The translations under genes were made by a program, and so were the position numbers. A stretch of DNA of 64,000 bases from Tenacibaculum sp. 190524A02b (GTDB lineage Bacteria > Bacteroidota > Bacteroidia > Flavobacteriales > Flavobacteriaceae), in assembly GCF_964036645.1 (NCBI RefSeq), contig NZ_OZ038525.1, positions 4,034,001 through 4,098,000 of the forward strand, in the 5' to 3' direction. Below the pieces are notes generated by a model, which was not told where the DNA came from, ran no database searches, and saw only the letters and a list, made by a program, of their open reading frames with translations. Positions 26,965 through 35,796 of the stretch are shown here, piece by piece; within the stretch, counting starts at the first letter, position 1, and each line of letters opens with the position of its first letter.

Positions 26965-27365
26965 ATAATAATATATTGGGTTAAAACCCCAAATCACACC
27001 AAAAAGAATGACTATAAGGTTAAAAGCAAGTTAACCTTCAATATCGAAAAAGTTAAAAATACCTATGACACTTTTTATTGTTTTCTAATAAGAGCATTAA
27101 ATCTTTCACTGAACCTATTTAAAGATAAACTTTATAAACCATTATGTGCAATTCATATAATGATTATAAGCGATTAAAAGCGGCGCTTTTCAACTCTTCT
27201 TCGCAGAATAGAATTTTATTTCGTTAAAAAATCTTGAAGCCTTGGAAAGATTTTAGAAATGATAATTCGGTTTTTAGCTTCAGCTAAAAAATTCATTGAA
27301 GAAGTGTCCTTTTTTTGGTTCGTTTTTTTGGACAAGCAAAAAAATGAACAATAACTCAATTAAAA
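26965..27365. other. 400-base intergenic region
   Basis: AT-rich. The only structure seen is a stem-loop TTTTTAGC / GCTAAAAA with a TTCA loop at 27271-27290, which could end the minus-strand membrane hydrolase transcript or be a cruciform. A 136-codon plus-strand frame over the lipoprotein 5' end looks spurious. Confidence 0.5.
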
Positions 27366-28388
27366 TTACTTCCCAAAAATACGTGCATAAAAAGCCTCAA
27401 AATCCTTTTTAGAAGGAGGATTCCCATAATTAGGAATCATATCCCAACGCTTACCATCCTTTTTTAAAGCAAACCGAAAAACAGAAGAATGAATATCTTT
27501 CGGATTCATAAGCGGATAACGCAAATCCAAATACGCAATCACTGAAGAACTATCATTAGGCACCAAATTAAAATACCCATTACTAAACCAAGACAATGTT
27601 TGCAAATCAGGATGCTGCATATCAAGTAACGTATGGTTTTTCGGAATCGTCAAAATAGTATCCACTACACTTTTAGTATCTAATAAAGAGTAAAAACCAA
27701 CTTTATAATTGTTACTGGTCTCAGCAATCCCATACCATAAAATAGTGTTTAAAAGCGTAGGTTGCGCAGAAAATCGACTATAAGCAATAGTAGATTCATC
27801 AAAAGACTTTTTAAAAACACTATTTATATACAATTTGTTCCCAATAGTAAGCAACAAATAAAAACTACTCATATAAATACCAGTTTTTACCCAACGAGAA
27901 CGTTTAGTGCTTTTTCTATTAAAAAACAGCGCAACAACTAAACAAACCAAAAAAGGTAAAGTATATAGCGGATCCACCACAGAAATGGTATTAAAAGCAA
28001 CTCTATAATTTGAAAAAGGTAAAAGTAATTGCGTTCCGTAAGGCGTAAAACTATCTAAAATAGGATGTGTAAAAATGGACAAGAAGAATAAAAGAATCCA
28101 ACCCTTTAAAGTAGAAGTACCAACACGTTTTCCAGTGTTGTACAATTTAAAAGTAAGCCATCCAAACGCAAAAGCACCCAAAAAGGCAAAAACAATAGAA
28201 TGCATAAAACCTCTATGAAAAGCCATAGCATCAATTTCATTACCATACAATACACTACCAATAATAACATCCAAATCAGGAATTGTACCTCCAATAGCAC
28301 CAAAAAGCATCGCTTTATTACCAATTTTTTTACCAAGAGCTACCTCACCACAGGCGGCACCCAAAACAATTTGCGTCAATGAATCCAT
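27366..28388 (-). CDS. membrane-bound metal-dependent hydrolase (YdjM/DUF457 type)
   Basis: 340 residues from the ATG at 28388 (MDSLTQIVLGAACGE). The family signature is at the N-terminus: LTQ, GEVALGKKIGNKA, GTIPDLDV and FHRGFMHS, whose His and Asp residues would bind metal. At least four membrane segments follow to about residue 175, then a soluble C-terminal domain. YdjM-type proteins are inner-membrane proteins of uncertain substrate, some LexA-regulated in enterobacteria. It is divergent from nhaC. Confidence 0.85.
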   Translation of the reverse strand: MDSLTQIVLGAACGEVALGKKIGNKAMLFGAIGGTIPDLDVIIGSVLYGNEIDAMAFHRGFMHSIVFAFLGAFAFGWLTFKLYNTGKRVGTSTLKGWILLFFLSIFTHPILDSFTPYGTQLLLPFSNYRVAFNTISVVDPLYTLPFLVCLVVALFFNRKSTKRSRWVKTGIYMSSFYLLLTIGNKLYINSVFKKSFDESTIAYSRFSAQPTLLNTILWYGIAETSNNYKVGFYSLLDTKSVVDTILTIPKNHTLLDMQHPDLQTLSWFSNGYFNLVPNDSSSVIAYLDLRYPLMNPKDIHSSVFRFALKKDGKRWDMIPNYGNPPSKKDFEAFYARIFGK

Positions 28389-28468
28389 AGAAAACAAATG
28401 TACTAAACCTATTCTACTTGTGTAATTCTTTACAAAATCGTAACATTACACTTCCAAATTACTACCGA

Positions 28469-29956
28469 ATGCAAGACGATAAAAACCTATCCGAAATAAA
28501 AATTGAAGATCAGAAAATCATAGCCAATAAAGAACTAAGTATATGGGAAGCCTTAATTCCTGTTTTAGCACTAGTACTTATGCTAGCGTACAATGTGTAC
28601 GTATTTGGAGACGATGCTTTGAGTGGAAGTAACCAGTTTGTATTACTATTAGGAGGAGCAGTTGCCGCCATTGTAGGTTTTAAGAACAAAGTTTCTTATA
28701 AAACCATGATGGAAGAAGTAGCCGAGAATATAAAATCAACAGCAGGAGCCATTCTAATACTTTTAATGGTAGGTTCATTAGCAGGAACATGGTTAATAAG
28801 TGGAATCATTCCTTCAATGATTTATTATGGATTACAAATATTAAACCCAACCATATTTTTAGTAGCCTGTTTAATCATTTGTGCAGTAATCTCTATAGCA
28901 ACAGGAAGCTCGTGGACAACAGCGGCAACGGTTGGAATAGCATTAATAGGAATAGGAGAAGCACTTGGAATTTCATTAGGAATGACAGCAGGAGCTGTAC
29001 TATCTGGAGCCTATTTTGGAGATAAAATGTCGCCAATGTCAGACACTACCAATTTAGCACCAGCTATGGCAGGAACAGATTTATTTACCCATATTAAATA
29101 CATGGCATATACAACCGTGCCAACATTTATAGTAACCATGGTATTTTTTGTAATCTTAGGATTTACACAAACAGCCACAGGAGAAGCAGATACCCAAGCA
29201 ATGCTAGCAGATATAGGTAAAGCATTTAACATAACACCATGGTTGTTTTTAGTACCCGTATTAGTTATATTTTTAATCATTAAAAAAACACCACCATTAA
29301 TAGCCTTATTAGCAGGAACCTTATTAGGAGGGATTTTCGCATTAATTTTTCAACCCAATGTAGTAGCACAAATAGCAGGTGTAGAAAAGTTAGATATAAA
29401 TTCAGCCTACAAAGGAGTAATGCAAGCCATTACAGTAGAAACTTCAGTAGCAACAGAAAACGAAGTGTTAAAAGATCTATTTACCGCAGGAGGAATGAAA
29501 AAAATGCTAGGAACGGTGTGGTTAATATTACTAGCAATGGTATTTGGAGGAATTATGGATGCCATAGGTGCTTTAGCAAAAATAAGTAGCTTTATGTTAA
29601 GTTTGTTTGATTCTGTTTTTGGATTATTTGCCAGTACCGTAGGAACTTGTATAGGATTAAACTTTACAGCATCAGATCAATACTTAGCCATTGTAGTACC
29701 AGGGAAAATGTATGCAAAAGCCTATGAAGATAAAGGATTAGCGCCAGAAAACTTAAGTAGAACCTTAGAAGATTCAGGAACAGTAACCTCGGTATTAATA
29801 CCATGGAACACCTGTGGAGCCTACCACTCAGGAGTATTAGGAGTACCAGTGGTAGATTATGCCTTTTATGCAATGTTTAACTGGTTAAGCCCTTTCATGA
29901 CCTTATTATTTGCAGCATTTAGAATAAAAATAAGACAAATAGCAAAAAAACAATAA
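28469..29956 (+). CDS. nhaC: Na+/H+ antiporter, NhaC family
   Basis: 495 residues from the ATG at 28469 (MQDDKNLSEIK). A longer frame begins only with a TTG. About 11-12 membrane segments follow, including the conserved GSSWTTAATVGIALIG region near 155 and FGDKMSPMSDTTNLAPAMAG near 185, both typical of NhaC. The late phrase IPWNTCGAYHSGVLGV also fits. It exports sodium for protons across the inner membrane, which suits a marine or saline habitat. Confidence 0.93.
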   Translation: MQDDKNLSEIKIEDQKIIANKELSIWEALIPVLALVLMLAYNVYVFGDDALSGSNQFVLLLGGAVAAIVGFKNKVSYKTMMEEVAENIKSTAGAILILLMVGSLAGTWLISGIIPSMIYYGLQILNPTIFLVACLIICAVISIATGSSWTTAATVGIALIGIGEALGISLGMTAGAVLSGAYFGDKMSPMSDTTNLAPAMAGTDLFTHIKYMAYTTVPTFIVTMVFFVILGFTQTATGEADTQAMLADIGKAFNITPWLFLVPVLVIFLIIKKTPPLIALLAGTLLGGIFALIFQPNVVAQIAGVEKLDINSAYKGVMQAITVETSVATENEVLKDLFTAGGMKKMLGTVWLILLAMVFGGIMDAIGALAKISSFMLSLFDSVFGLFASTVGTCIGLNFTASDQYLAIVVPGKMYAKAYEDKGLAPENLSRTLEDSGTVTSVLIPWNTCGAYHSGVLGVPVVDYAFYAMFNWLSPFMTLLFAAFRIKIRQIAKKQ

Positions 29957-30085
29957 ACAAATCTTATTTATACGAAGTTTAATTTTTTAGTATCAATTAT
30001 TACATACAACATGTGTGTAATAAGGAAATGTATGGTAGACACTAAAGATTAAATAATACGATTTACGAAAAAAAATTTCACAAAC

Positions 30086-30169
30086 GTCAGTTCGAGTGTT
30101 TTTTATGAAGTGTTAACGTAATAAAAAATTATCGAGAACAGTTAATTTACATGGAATAATTATCCATAA
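30086..30169 (+). repeat. 84-bp repeat flanking the GNAT gene, copy 1
   Basis: It starts with GTCAGTTCGAGTGTTTTTTA, includes ATCGAGAACAG and ends TATCCATAA. It matches 30680-30765 closely. GTTCGAG and CGAGAAC form an imperfect inverted pair, as in REP-like elements. Confidence 0.8.
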
Positions 30170-30215
30170 GCGCAAACATTATGAGATATATTAATATTTA
30201 ATTGGTACCTCTTTT

Positions 30216-30662
30216 ATGATAAGAAAAGCAAAACAAACAGAAGCAGAAATACTAACAGCGCTAGCATTAAAATCGAAAGCCTATTGGGGGTATTCAGAAG
30301 CAGACATAGAAAGTTGGCGTCAAGACCTAACGGTAACAATACAAATGCTAAAAAACACCAAAGTAAATCTATTCGAACAAAATGCTACAATAGCAGGTTT
30401 CTATATGTTAAACCCACCAGAAAATAAAAGTATAGAATTAGAAATGCTATTCGTATTACCAGAGTTTATAGGGCAATCAATAGGGAAAAAGCTATTAATA
30501 CATGCAATTAATGAAGCCCAACAATTAGAAGCAACAGTAATAACGCTATTAGCAGATCCCAATGCAGTTCCTTTTTATAAAAAACAAGGATTTACAATAA
30601 TTGATAAAAAAGAAAGCTCCATACCTAATAGATACTTACCGATAATGAAAAAAGAACTATAA
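30216..30662 (+). CDS. GNAT family N-acetyltransferase
   Basis: 148 residues with the GNAT fold order: IRKAKQTEAEILTALALKSK at the start, then LEMLFVLPEFIGQSIGKKLL near residue 76 carrying the acetyl-CoA pyrophosphate loop (Q/R-x-x-G-x-G/A region), and PNAVPFYKKQGF near 116. The substrate is unknown. The gene lies between two direct copies of an 84-bp repeat, so it may have moved as a unit. Confidence 0.9.
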   Translation: MIRKAKQTEAEILTALALKSKAYWGYSEADIESWRQDLTVTIQMLKNTKVNLFEQNATIAGFYMLNPPENKSIELEMLFVLPEFIGQSIGKKLLIHAINEAQQLEATVITLLADPNAVPFYKKQGFTIIDKKESSIPNRYLPIMKKEL

Positions 30663-30679
30663 CATAACTAGTTATTAAT

Positions 30680-30765
30680 GTTAGTTCGAGTGTTTTTTAT
30701 GAAGTGTTAAAGCAGTAAAAAAATTATCGAGAACAGATAAAATTATACAAAATTATTATCCATAA
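30680..30765 (+). repeat. 84-bp repeat flanking the GNAT gene, copy 2
   Basis: Direct repeat of 30086-30169 with small differences in the middle. It starts 18 bases after the GNAT stop codon. Confidence 0.8.
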
Positions 30766-30876
30766 ATAGTATTAAATGATTTTTATGTAATAAAAGTTTT
30801 TAAGTTTCTTTTTTCTATAAGCGAAGTGGTCTTGTGCCTTTTATCAAAGAATAGTAAATAACAATAAAAACTCTTG

Positions 30877-30884
30877 TACTTTTG
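30877..30884 (+). promoter_or_regulatory. putative -7 promoter element of the biotin operon
   Basis: TACTTTTG fits TAnnTTTG, 12 bases before the bioF ATG at 30889. It shows that a TTG frame start at 30874 is not used. Confidence 0.5.
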
Positions 30885-30888
30885 TAGT

Positions 30889-32040
30889 ATGAATTTTCCA
30901 GAAAAATTACAGAAAAAACTACAAACTAGAAGAAAAGACAATGCCTTAAGAAGTCTTAAAGAAACTAGTGATTTAGTAGACTTTTCATCCAACGACTATC
31001 TTGGCTTTGCAAGATCTAATGAATTGTTTGAAAAAGCACATCAGTTTTTAATGGAGAACCAAATAAACACTAACGGAGCTACAGGATCTCGTTTATTATC
31101 TGGAAATCATAAACTATTCAGTACTACAGAAAAAGAAATAAGCACCTATCACAGAGCAGAAGCAGCATTACTATTTAACTCAGGATACAATACCAATGTA
31201 GGCTTTTTTGCTGCAGTTCCACAAAGAGGCGATGTTGTTTTATATGATGAATTAATCCATGCCTCCATTCGTGATGGAATTCAATTATCGAATGCAAAAG
31301 CCTATAAGTTTAAACATAATAATGTAGAAAACTTAAAAGAGTTAATCTTAAAACATAAAAAGGAAGTTACAAATGAGGTAGAGATATACGTAGTTACTGA
31401 GTCTGTTTTTTCTATGGATGGAGATATACCAGATGTATTAAAAATGGTAGAAGTATGTTCAGCACTAAAAGCTCGTTTAATTATTGATGAAGCGCATGCT
31501 TTGGGTGTAATAGGAAAAAATGGCATGGGAATTGTGCAAAATTTAGAAATAGAAGAAAAAGTTTTTGCAAGAATCATCACCTTTGGTAAAGCATTAGGAT
31601 GTCATGGAGCTGTGGTTTTAGGAGCTAATGAGTTAAAAGAATATTTAATAAACTATGCCAGAAGTTTTATTTATACAACAGCCTTACCACCACATGCTGT
31701 AGCAACTATAAAAATAGCCTACCAAGAATTAGCAAGTGAAAAAGGCAAAGAACAAATAAAAGATTTACAAGAGAAAATCACTTATTTTGTTAGTGAAACA
31801 CAAAGATTGCAATTAAACTTTATTCCTAGTAAAACAGCCATTCACTGCTGTATAATAGGAGGAAATACAAAAACAAAACAAATAGCAAAAGCAATACAAA
31901 AAATAGGATTTGATATAAAACCAATACTTTCTCCAACAGTAGCTATACATAAAGAAAGATTGCGTTTTTGTTTACATAATTATAACACCAAAAAAGAAAT
32001 AACAGAAGTTCTAGAGAACCTTGTTACTTTTGTATCATAA
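30889..32040 (+). CDS. bioF: 8-amino-7-oxononanoate synthase
   Basis: 383 residues (MNFPEKLQ). An alpha-oxoamine synthase with DFSSNDYLGFA near residue 27, TGSRLLSGNH near 65, IIDEAHALGV near 200 and the PLP-lysine context TFGKALGCHGAVVLG near 230. BioF condenses pimeloyl-ACP with alanine to make KAPA, the first step of biotin ring assembly. Family relatives (Kbl, SPT) differ in substrate, but the adjoining bioD and bioA settle this call. Confidence 0.93.
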   Translation: MNFPEKLQKKLQTRRKDNALRSLKETSDLVDFSSNDYLGFARSNELFEKAHQFLMENQINTNGATGSRLLSGNHKLFSTTEKEISTYHRAEAALLFNSGYNTNVGFFAAVPQRGDVVLYDELIHASIRDGIQLSNAKAYKFKHNNVENLKELILKHKKEVTNEVEIYVVTESVFSMDGDIPDVLKMVEVCSALKARLIIDEAHALGVIGKNGMGIVQNLEIEEKVFARIITFGKALGCHGAVVLGANELKEYLINYARSFIYTTALPPHAVATIKIAYQELASEKGKEQIKDLQEKITYFVSETQRLQLNFIPSKTAIHCCIIGGNTKTKQIAKAIQKIGFDIKPILSPTVAIHKERLRFCLHNYNTKKEITEVLENLVTFVS

Positions 32041-32055
32041 TAAAAATAAAATAGC

Positions 32056-32433
32056 ATGAGAGACGATTATACCATTTTAGCAGTTTTTGAATATTCAACA
32101 GAAGCACAAATAATAAAAGCTAAGTTAGATTCAGAGAATATAAGAACCATGTTAATGGACGAAAAAACAATAGATTCTGATCCCTTAATTAGCCAAGCTA
32201 TAGGCGGCGTAAAGTTATTGGTTCAAAATAATGATTTAGACAAAGCCTTAACAATATATAATGAAATAAGAGTTTATGAAAAAGATAATCAAGGGAATGA
32301 AATACACTGTGCTAGTTGTGATTCAACAAAAATATTAGTAGCACCAGTGCAAAGAAAAAATATATTTTACATGTTGTTTCCTTTTTTTGAAAAAAGAAGA
32401 CTCATTTGTAACGAATGCAAAAACGTGTTTTAA
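32056..32433 (+). CDS. DUF2007 domain protein with zinc-ribbon-like tail
   Basis: 125 residues. The N-terminal 70 residues fit DUF2007 (putative signal-transducing family): VFEYSTEAQIIKAKLDSENI, then GGVKLLVQNNDLDKALTI. The tail has two Cys pairs, CASC and CNEC, about 36 residues apart, likely a zinc ribbon. It sits inside the bioF-bioD operon, and its stop overlaps the bioD ATG (TAATG). DUF2007 function is not known to me, and a link to biotin is only positional. Confidence 0.75.
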   Translation: MRDDYTILAVFEYSTEAQIIKAKLDSENIRTMLMDEKTIDSDPLISQAIGGVKLLVQNNDLDKALTIYNEIRVYEKDNQGNEIHCASCDSTKILVAPVQRKNIFYMLFPFFEKRRLICNECKNVF

Positions 32434-33044
32434 TGCAAAAAAAATATTTTATCACAGGAATATCTACCGAGGTAGGAAAAACAGTAGCTTCAGCCATTGT
32501 AACAGAAGCATTAGAAGCTGATTACTGGAAACCAGTACAAGCGGGTGATTTAGAAAACTCAGATACACATAAAGTAAAAAGGTTAGTAACTAACAATAAA
32601 AGTGTTTTTCATACAAATGCTTACGCATTGCAAACACCAATGAGTCCGCATGCAGCAGCTGAAATTGATGAGGTAACAATTCGTTTAGAGGATATAATAG
32701 AACCTCAAACTCAAAATAATCTAGTTGTTGAAGGCGCAGGAGGATTATTAGTTCCATTAAATGATACAACTACAATTCTAGACATAATAAAGCCAGAGTA
32801 TAAAGTAATAGTAGTGTCAAGACATTATTTAGGAAGTATTAACCATACATTACTAACAGTAAACCTTCTTAAAGAAAAAGGATTTGATGTAGCTGTTATT
32901 TTCTCAGGAAATGAGCATAAAACTACAGAAGGAATCATTCAAAAAATGACCAATGTCCCTGTAATTGGAAGAATTGAAGAAGAGCCATATTTTGATCAAA
33001 ATGTAATCAAAGAATATGCTGAATTATTTAAAGACAAACTATGA
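32433..33044 (+). CDS. bioD: dethiobiotin synthetase
   Basis: 203 residues from the ATG at 32433, which overlaps the upstream stop. A further upstream ATG (32415) lies within the preceding gene. The P-loop is GISTEVGKTV near residue 8, KPVQAGD is near 34 and VEGAGGLLVPL is near 103. BioD closes the ureido ring of dethiobiotin using ATP and CO2. It overlaps bioA by 4 bases (ATGA). Confidence 0.93.
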   Translation: MQKKYFITGISTEVGKTVASAIVTEALEADYWKPVQAGDLENSDTHKVKRLVTNNKSVFHTNAYALQTPMSPHAAAEIDEVTIRLEDIIEPQTQNNLVVEGAGGLLVPLNDTTTILDIIKPEYKVIVVSRHYLGSINHTLLTVNLLKEKGFDVAVIFSGNEHKTTEGIIQKMTNVPVIGRIEEEPYFDQNVIKEYAELFKDKL

Positions 33045-34306
33045 CATTAAAAGAGCGTGACAAAAAGCACTTGTGGCATCCATTAACACAACATAAACTA
33101 CACCCAAATCATATTGCAATTACCAAAGCAAAAGATGCAGTATTATATGATGACGAAGGAAATGAATACATAGATGGAATAGCGTCATGGTATACCTGTA
33201 TGTATGGACATTGTAATGAATATATAACCTCAAAAGTTTACAAACAAATGCAACAATTAGATCATGTTGTATTTGCAGGATTTACGCATGAGCCAGCTAT
33301 TAAGTTGTCAGAAGAGTTAATAAAAATCCTACCCAATAATCAGGAAAAAATATTCTTTTCGGATAATGGTTCAACATCAGTAGATATTGCTATTAAAATG
33401 GCATTACAATATCATTTTAATAAAGGAGAAAAAAGAGGAAAGATAATTGCGTTAGAAGACGGTTTTCATGGTGATACCTTTGGAGCAATGTCGGTTTCAG
33501 GTTTATCAGTATATAATGGGCCTTTTGAAGATTTCTTTATAGATGTTGAAAGAATACCAGTACCTACAGAAGCTAACTTCGAAGAAGTTAAAACTAGGTT
33601 TACAAGCTTGATTAAAGAAAATAACGCAGCTGCATTTATTTATGAACCATTAGTACAAGGTGCTGCAGCGATGAAAATGTATGAAACACATTTTCTAGAT
33701 GAGTTAATAAGTCTAGCGCAAAAAGAAGGAGTCTTAGTAATTGCCGACGAAGTAATGACAGGTTTTGGAAAAACAGGTAAAAACTTTGCTTCAGAATATT
33801 TACAAAACCAACCAGATATTATATGTCTTTCTAAATCGTTAACAGCAGGTTTAGTACCCATGGCAATAACAAGTTGTTCTCAAAAAGTTTACGATGCCTT
33901 TTTAAGTGATGAATTAGGAAAAGGATTTTTTCACGGACATACCTATTCTGCAAATCCAACGGCGTGTACAGCGGCATTAGCTGGGGTAGAATTATTACAG
34001 TCAAAAGAAATACAGAAGAATATAGCGTTAATAATAGCATCACATCAAGCTTTTAATGAAGAAATAAAAAGTCACCCTAAAATAAAACAAACGCGTCAAC
34101 TAGGAGTTATTTACGCGCTTGATTTAAATGTTGAAATGGAACGTTATGGCAATTTACGTTATCAGTTATTTGACTTTTTTATGAGTAAAGGTGTGTGTTT
34201 ACGTCCACTAGGAAATACCATATATATACTTGCTCCTTTTGTAATAACCAAAGAACAATTGAATAAAGTGTATGCAGCTATTAAAGAAGCATTAACATTA
34301 TTTTAA
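33041..34306 (+). CDS. bioA: adenosylmethionine--8-amino-7-oxononanoate aminotransferase
   Basis: 421 residues, class III aminotransferase. Landmarks are HLWHPLTQHK at the start (BioA-typical), DGIASWYTCMYGH near residue 46, FHGDTFGAMSVSG near 142, IADEVMTGFGKTG near 232 and the PLP lysine in CLSKSLTAGLVPM near 267. BioA converts KAPA to DAPA with S-adenosylmethionine as amino donor. Translation is coupled to bioD by an ATGA overlap. It ends 4 bases inside the convergent hydrolase gene. Confidence 0.94.
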   Translation: MTLKERDKKHLWHPLTQHKLHPNHIAITKAKDAVLYDDEGNEYIDGIASWYTCMYGHCNEYITSKVYKQMQQLDHVVFAGFTHEPAIKLSEELIKILPNNQEKIFFSDNGSTSVDIAIKMALQYHFNKGEKRGKIIALEDGFHGDTFGAMSVSGLSVYNGPFEDFFIDVERIPVPTEANFEEVKTRFTSLIKENNAAAFIYEPLVQGAAAMKMYETHFLDELISLAQKEGVLVIADEVMTGFGKTGKNFASEYLQNQPDIICLSKSLTAGLVPMAITSCSQKVYDAFLSDELGKGFFHGHTYSANPTACTAALAGVELLQSKEIQKNIALIIASHQAFNEEIKSHPKIKQTRQLGVIYALDLNVEMERYGNLRYQLFDFFMSKGVCLRPLGNTIYILAPFVITKEQLNKVYAAIKEALTLF

Positions 34307-35169
34307 TTAATATCAAAATACTGCTTCATCATTGCTATAGCTTTGTCTGAAGCAGTAAAGTGATTTCCCTTTACATCTAATACAATAGTTGCTTTTTTTT
34401 GCTTTAAAAAATCTAGTTCAATTTTAGATAAAGGACCAACTGCTTCATCTCTATCACCATAAACATAGGTTACTTTTGATAAGTCTTTGATAGAAGCAAG
34501 CTTTTCGGTGTATCTATTGTAACCTAATCCAGCTGCAAGTTTGGCCATACTTCTACCTTCTTCATTTCTCGCGTTAAATACTTCAATAGAATAAGTACCA
34601 TCATTTTTAAATACATATTTAGTGTTTTTTCCTTGACTAAAAGGAATCCATGTACCTTTATCAATATTTAGCCTTCCTACAGCTATTAAATATTTATCTG
34701 CAGTTGAGATACCGTAAGTAGCAATTAGTTCTTGAGTCATAAAAGCCCCAAAAGAAATCCCAAGAACATACACTTTTTTATTAGGCTGTTTTTTGAAATA
34801 ATCAATTACTTTTTTTAACATTTTTACGCTTTCTTTATCATACTTTTTAGCTTTTTCAAAAGTAATTTCCTTTTTAAAGTTGGAAGGTGTTTTTGTTTGC
34901 GCTTGATGAACATTTACAAAAAGAGCTTTTTGTGCAAGAGAAGAAGTTTTAGCAATGTCTTTTATATCTTCGTTAGCTAATTCAGTAGTAGGACCTCCTT
35001 GTGTATTTACTATAATTATCTCAGCGTTTTTATTGCCATAAAAGGTAGCAATATTACTAATTTCATTAAAATTAGGTTCGATAATTATCTCATCTTCTTT
35101 TTTATCACAAGAGATAAAAGTTATAAAGAATAAAAGTAATAGTCCAGAATTTTTAATTAAAATCTTCAT
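34303..35169 (-). CDS. alpha/beta-hydrolase-fold lipoprotein
   Basis: 288 residues from the ATG at 35169. A lipoprotein signal ends FITFISC. The nucleophile elbow is GISFGA near residue 144, and the candidate acid and base are the Asp of YGDRDEAVG near 245 and the His of VKGNHFTAS near 275, so the triad looks complete. It is a periplasmic or outer-membrane esterase of unknown substrate. Although it lies within the biotin locus, export argues against a BioH role. It converges on bioA with a 4-base overlap. Confidence 0.75.
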   Translation of the reverse strand: MKILIKNSGLLLLFFITFISCDKKEDEIIIEPNFNEISNIATFYGNKNAEIIIVNTQGGPTTELANEDIKDIAKTSSLAQKALFVNVHQAQTKTPSNFKKEITFEKAKKYDKESVKMLKKVIDYFKKQPNKKVYVLGISFGAFMTQELIATYGISTADKYLIAVGRLNIDKGTWIPFSQGKNTKYVFKNDGTYSIEVFNARNEEGRSMAKLAAGLGYNRYTEKLASIKDLSKVTYVYGDRDEAVGPLSKIELDFLKQKKATIVLDVKGNHFTASDKAIAMMKQYFDIN

Positions 35170-35245
35170 AAATGTTTTGTTTTCTATATAAGACGAAGAC
35201 AAAACAAAACACCCTATAAGTTTAAAATAAAGAGAGTAGTAACAT

Positions 35246-35677
35246 TTATATACTTTCCATTACTTTTTCAAGCAAATTAATTTCTTCCTGTGTTTCTTTT
35301 ATAGTGATATATAAATCTTCAAAAATCCATTTTCCGTTTGATTTTATACCTCTAATAATAATCGTTGCTTTTCCTTTAGAACCTTTAACAGGAAGTGAAA
35401 AATCAACTTCACCATCATCATTATTAAGAGAAATATTTCCATTTGGAAAACCATCCTTTTCAATAGGATCACCTAATACTTGAATTACCTTTTCATTTTT
35501 AGAAGCTTGTTCCATAGCGTATTCAATAGGTGTAGCATTGGTAAATGCTTTTGAAACACCAAAAATAAGAGTGCCAACCCCTATAAAAAACAATAAGAGA
35601 ATGCCTAAGCAACCACTTAAAGGGATAAACCATAACCAATTTCTACTAAACCAACTTTTTTGTTCTTGATGAGACAT
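35246..35677 (-). CDS. membrane protein of the cytochrome-oxidase-assembly (Coa1-like) family
   Basis: 143 residues: a short soluble N-terminus, one membrane segment (about 17-38), then a periplasmic domain with IEYAMEQASKNEKVIQVLGDPI and KGSKGKATIIIRGIKSNGKW. This resembles the Coa1/Tim21-type domain found in many bacterial hypothetical proteins. A role in oxidase assembly in bacteria is not established. It is probably co-transcribed with, or independent of, the downstream hydrolase (76-base gap). Confidence 0.65.
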   Translation of the reverse strand: MSHQEQKSWFSRNWLWFIPLSGCLGILLLFFIGVGTLIFGVSKAFTNATPIEYAMEQASKNEKVIQVLGDPIEKDGFPNGNISLNNDDGEVDFSLPVKGSKGKATIIIRGIKSNGKWIFEDLYITIKETQEEINLLEKVMESI

Positions 35678-35796
35678 ATTAAATTTTTATTAATAAGACT
35701 TAAAAACGTTTAAAATGTTACAAGTAAGAAAAACAGTTATACTATTTAAGAGTTTAAAAGCATAAGAAGTTATATTTTTGCTGAAATTTTTAGGTT

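Noticed and set aside
26767..27177. 136-codon plus-strand frame
   Set aside because: It overlaps the 5' end of the phytase-like lipoprotein antisense and has Lys/Asn-rich composition without domain features.
28106..29280. Several 60-92-codon frames across the DUF457 and nhaC genes
   Set aside because: They are antisense or out-of-frame shadows of clear genes.
34303..35169. Alpha/beta hydrolase as BioH in the biotin pathway
   Set aside because: It has a lipoprotein signal peptide, so it would be outside the cytoplasm where pimeloyl-ACP methyl ester is cleaved.
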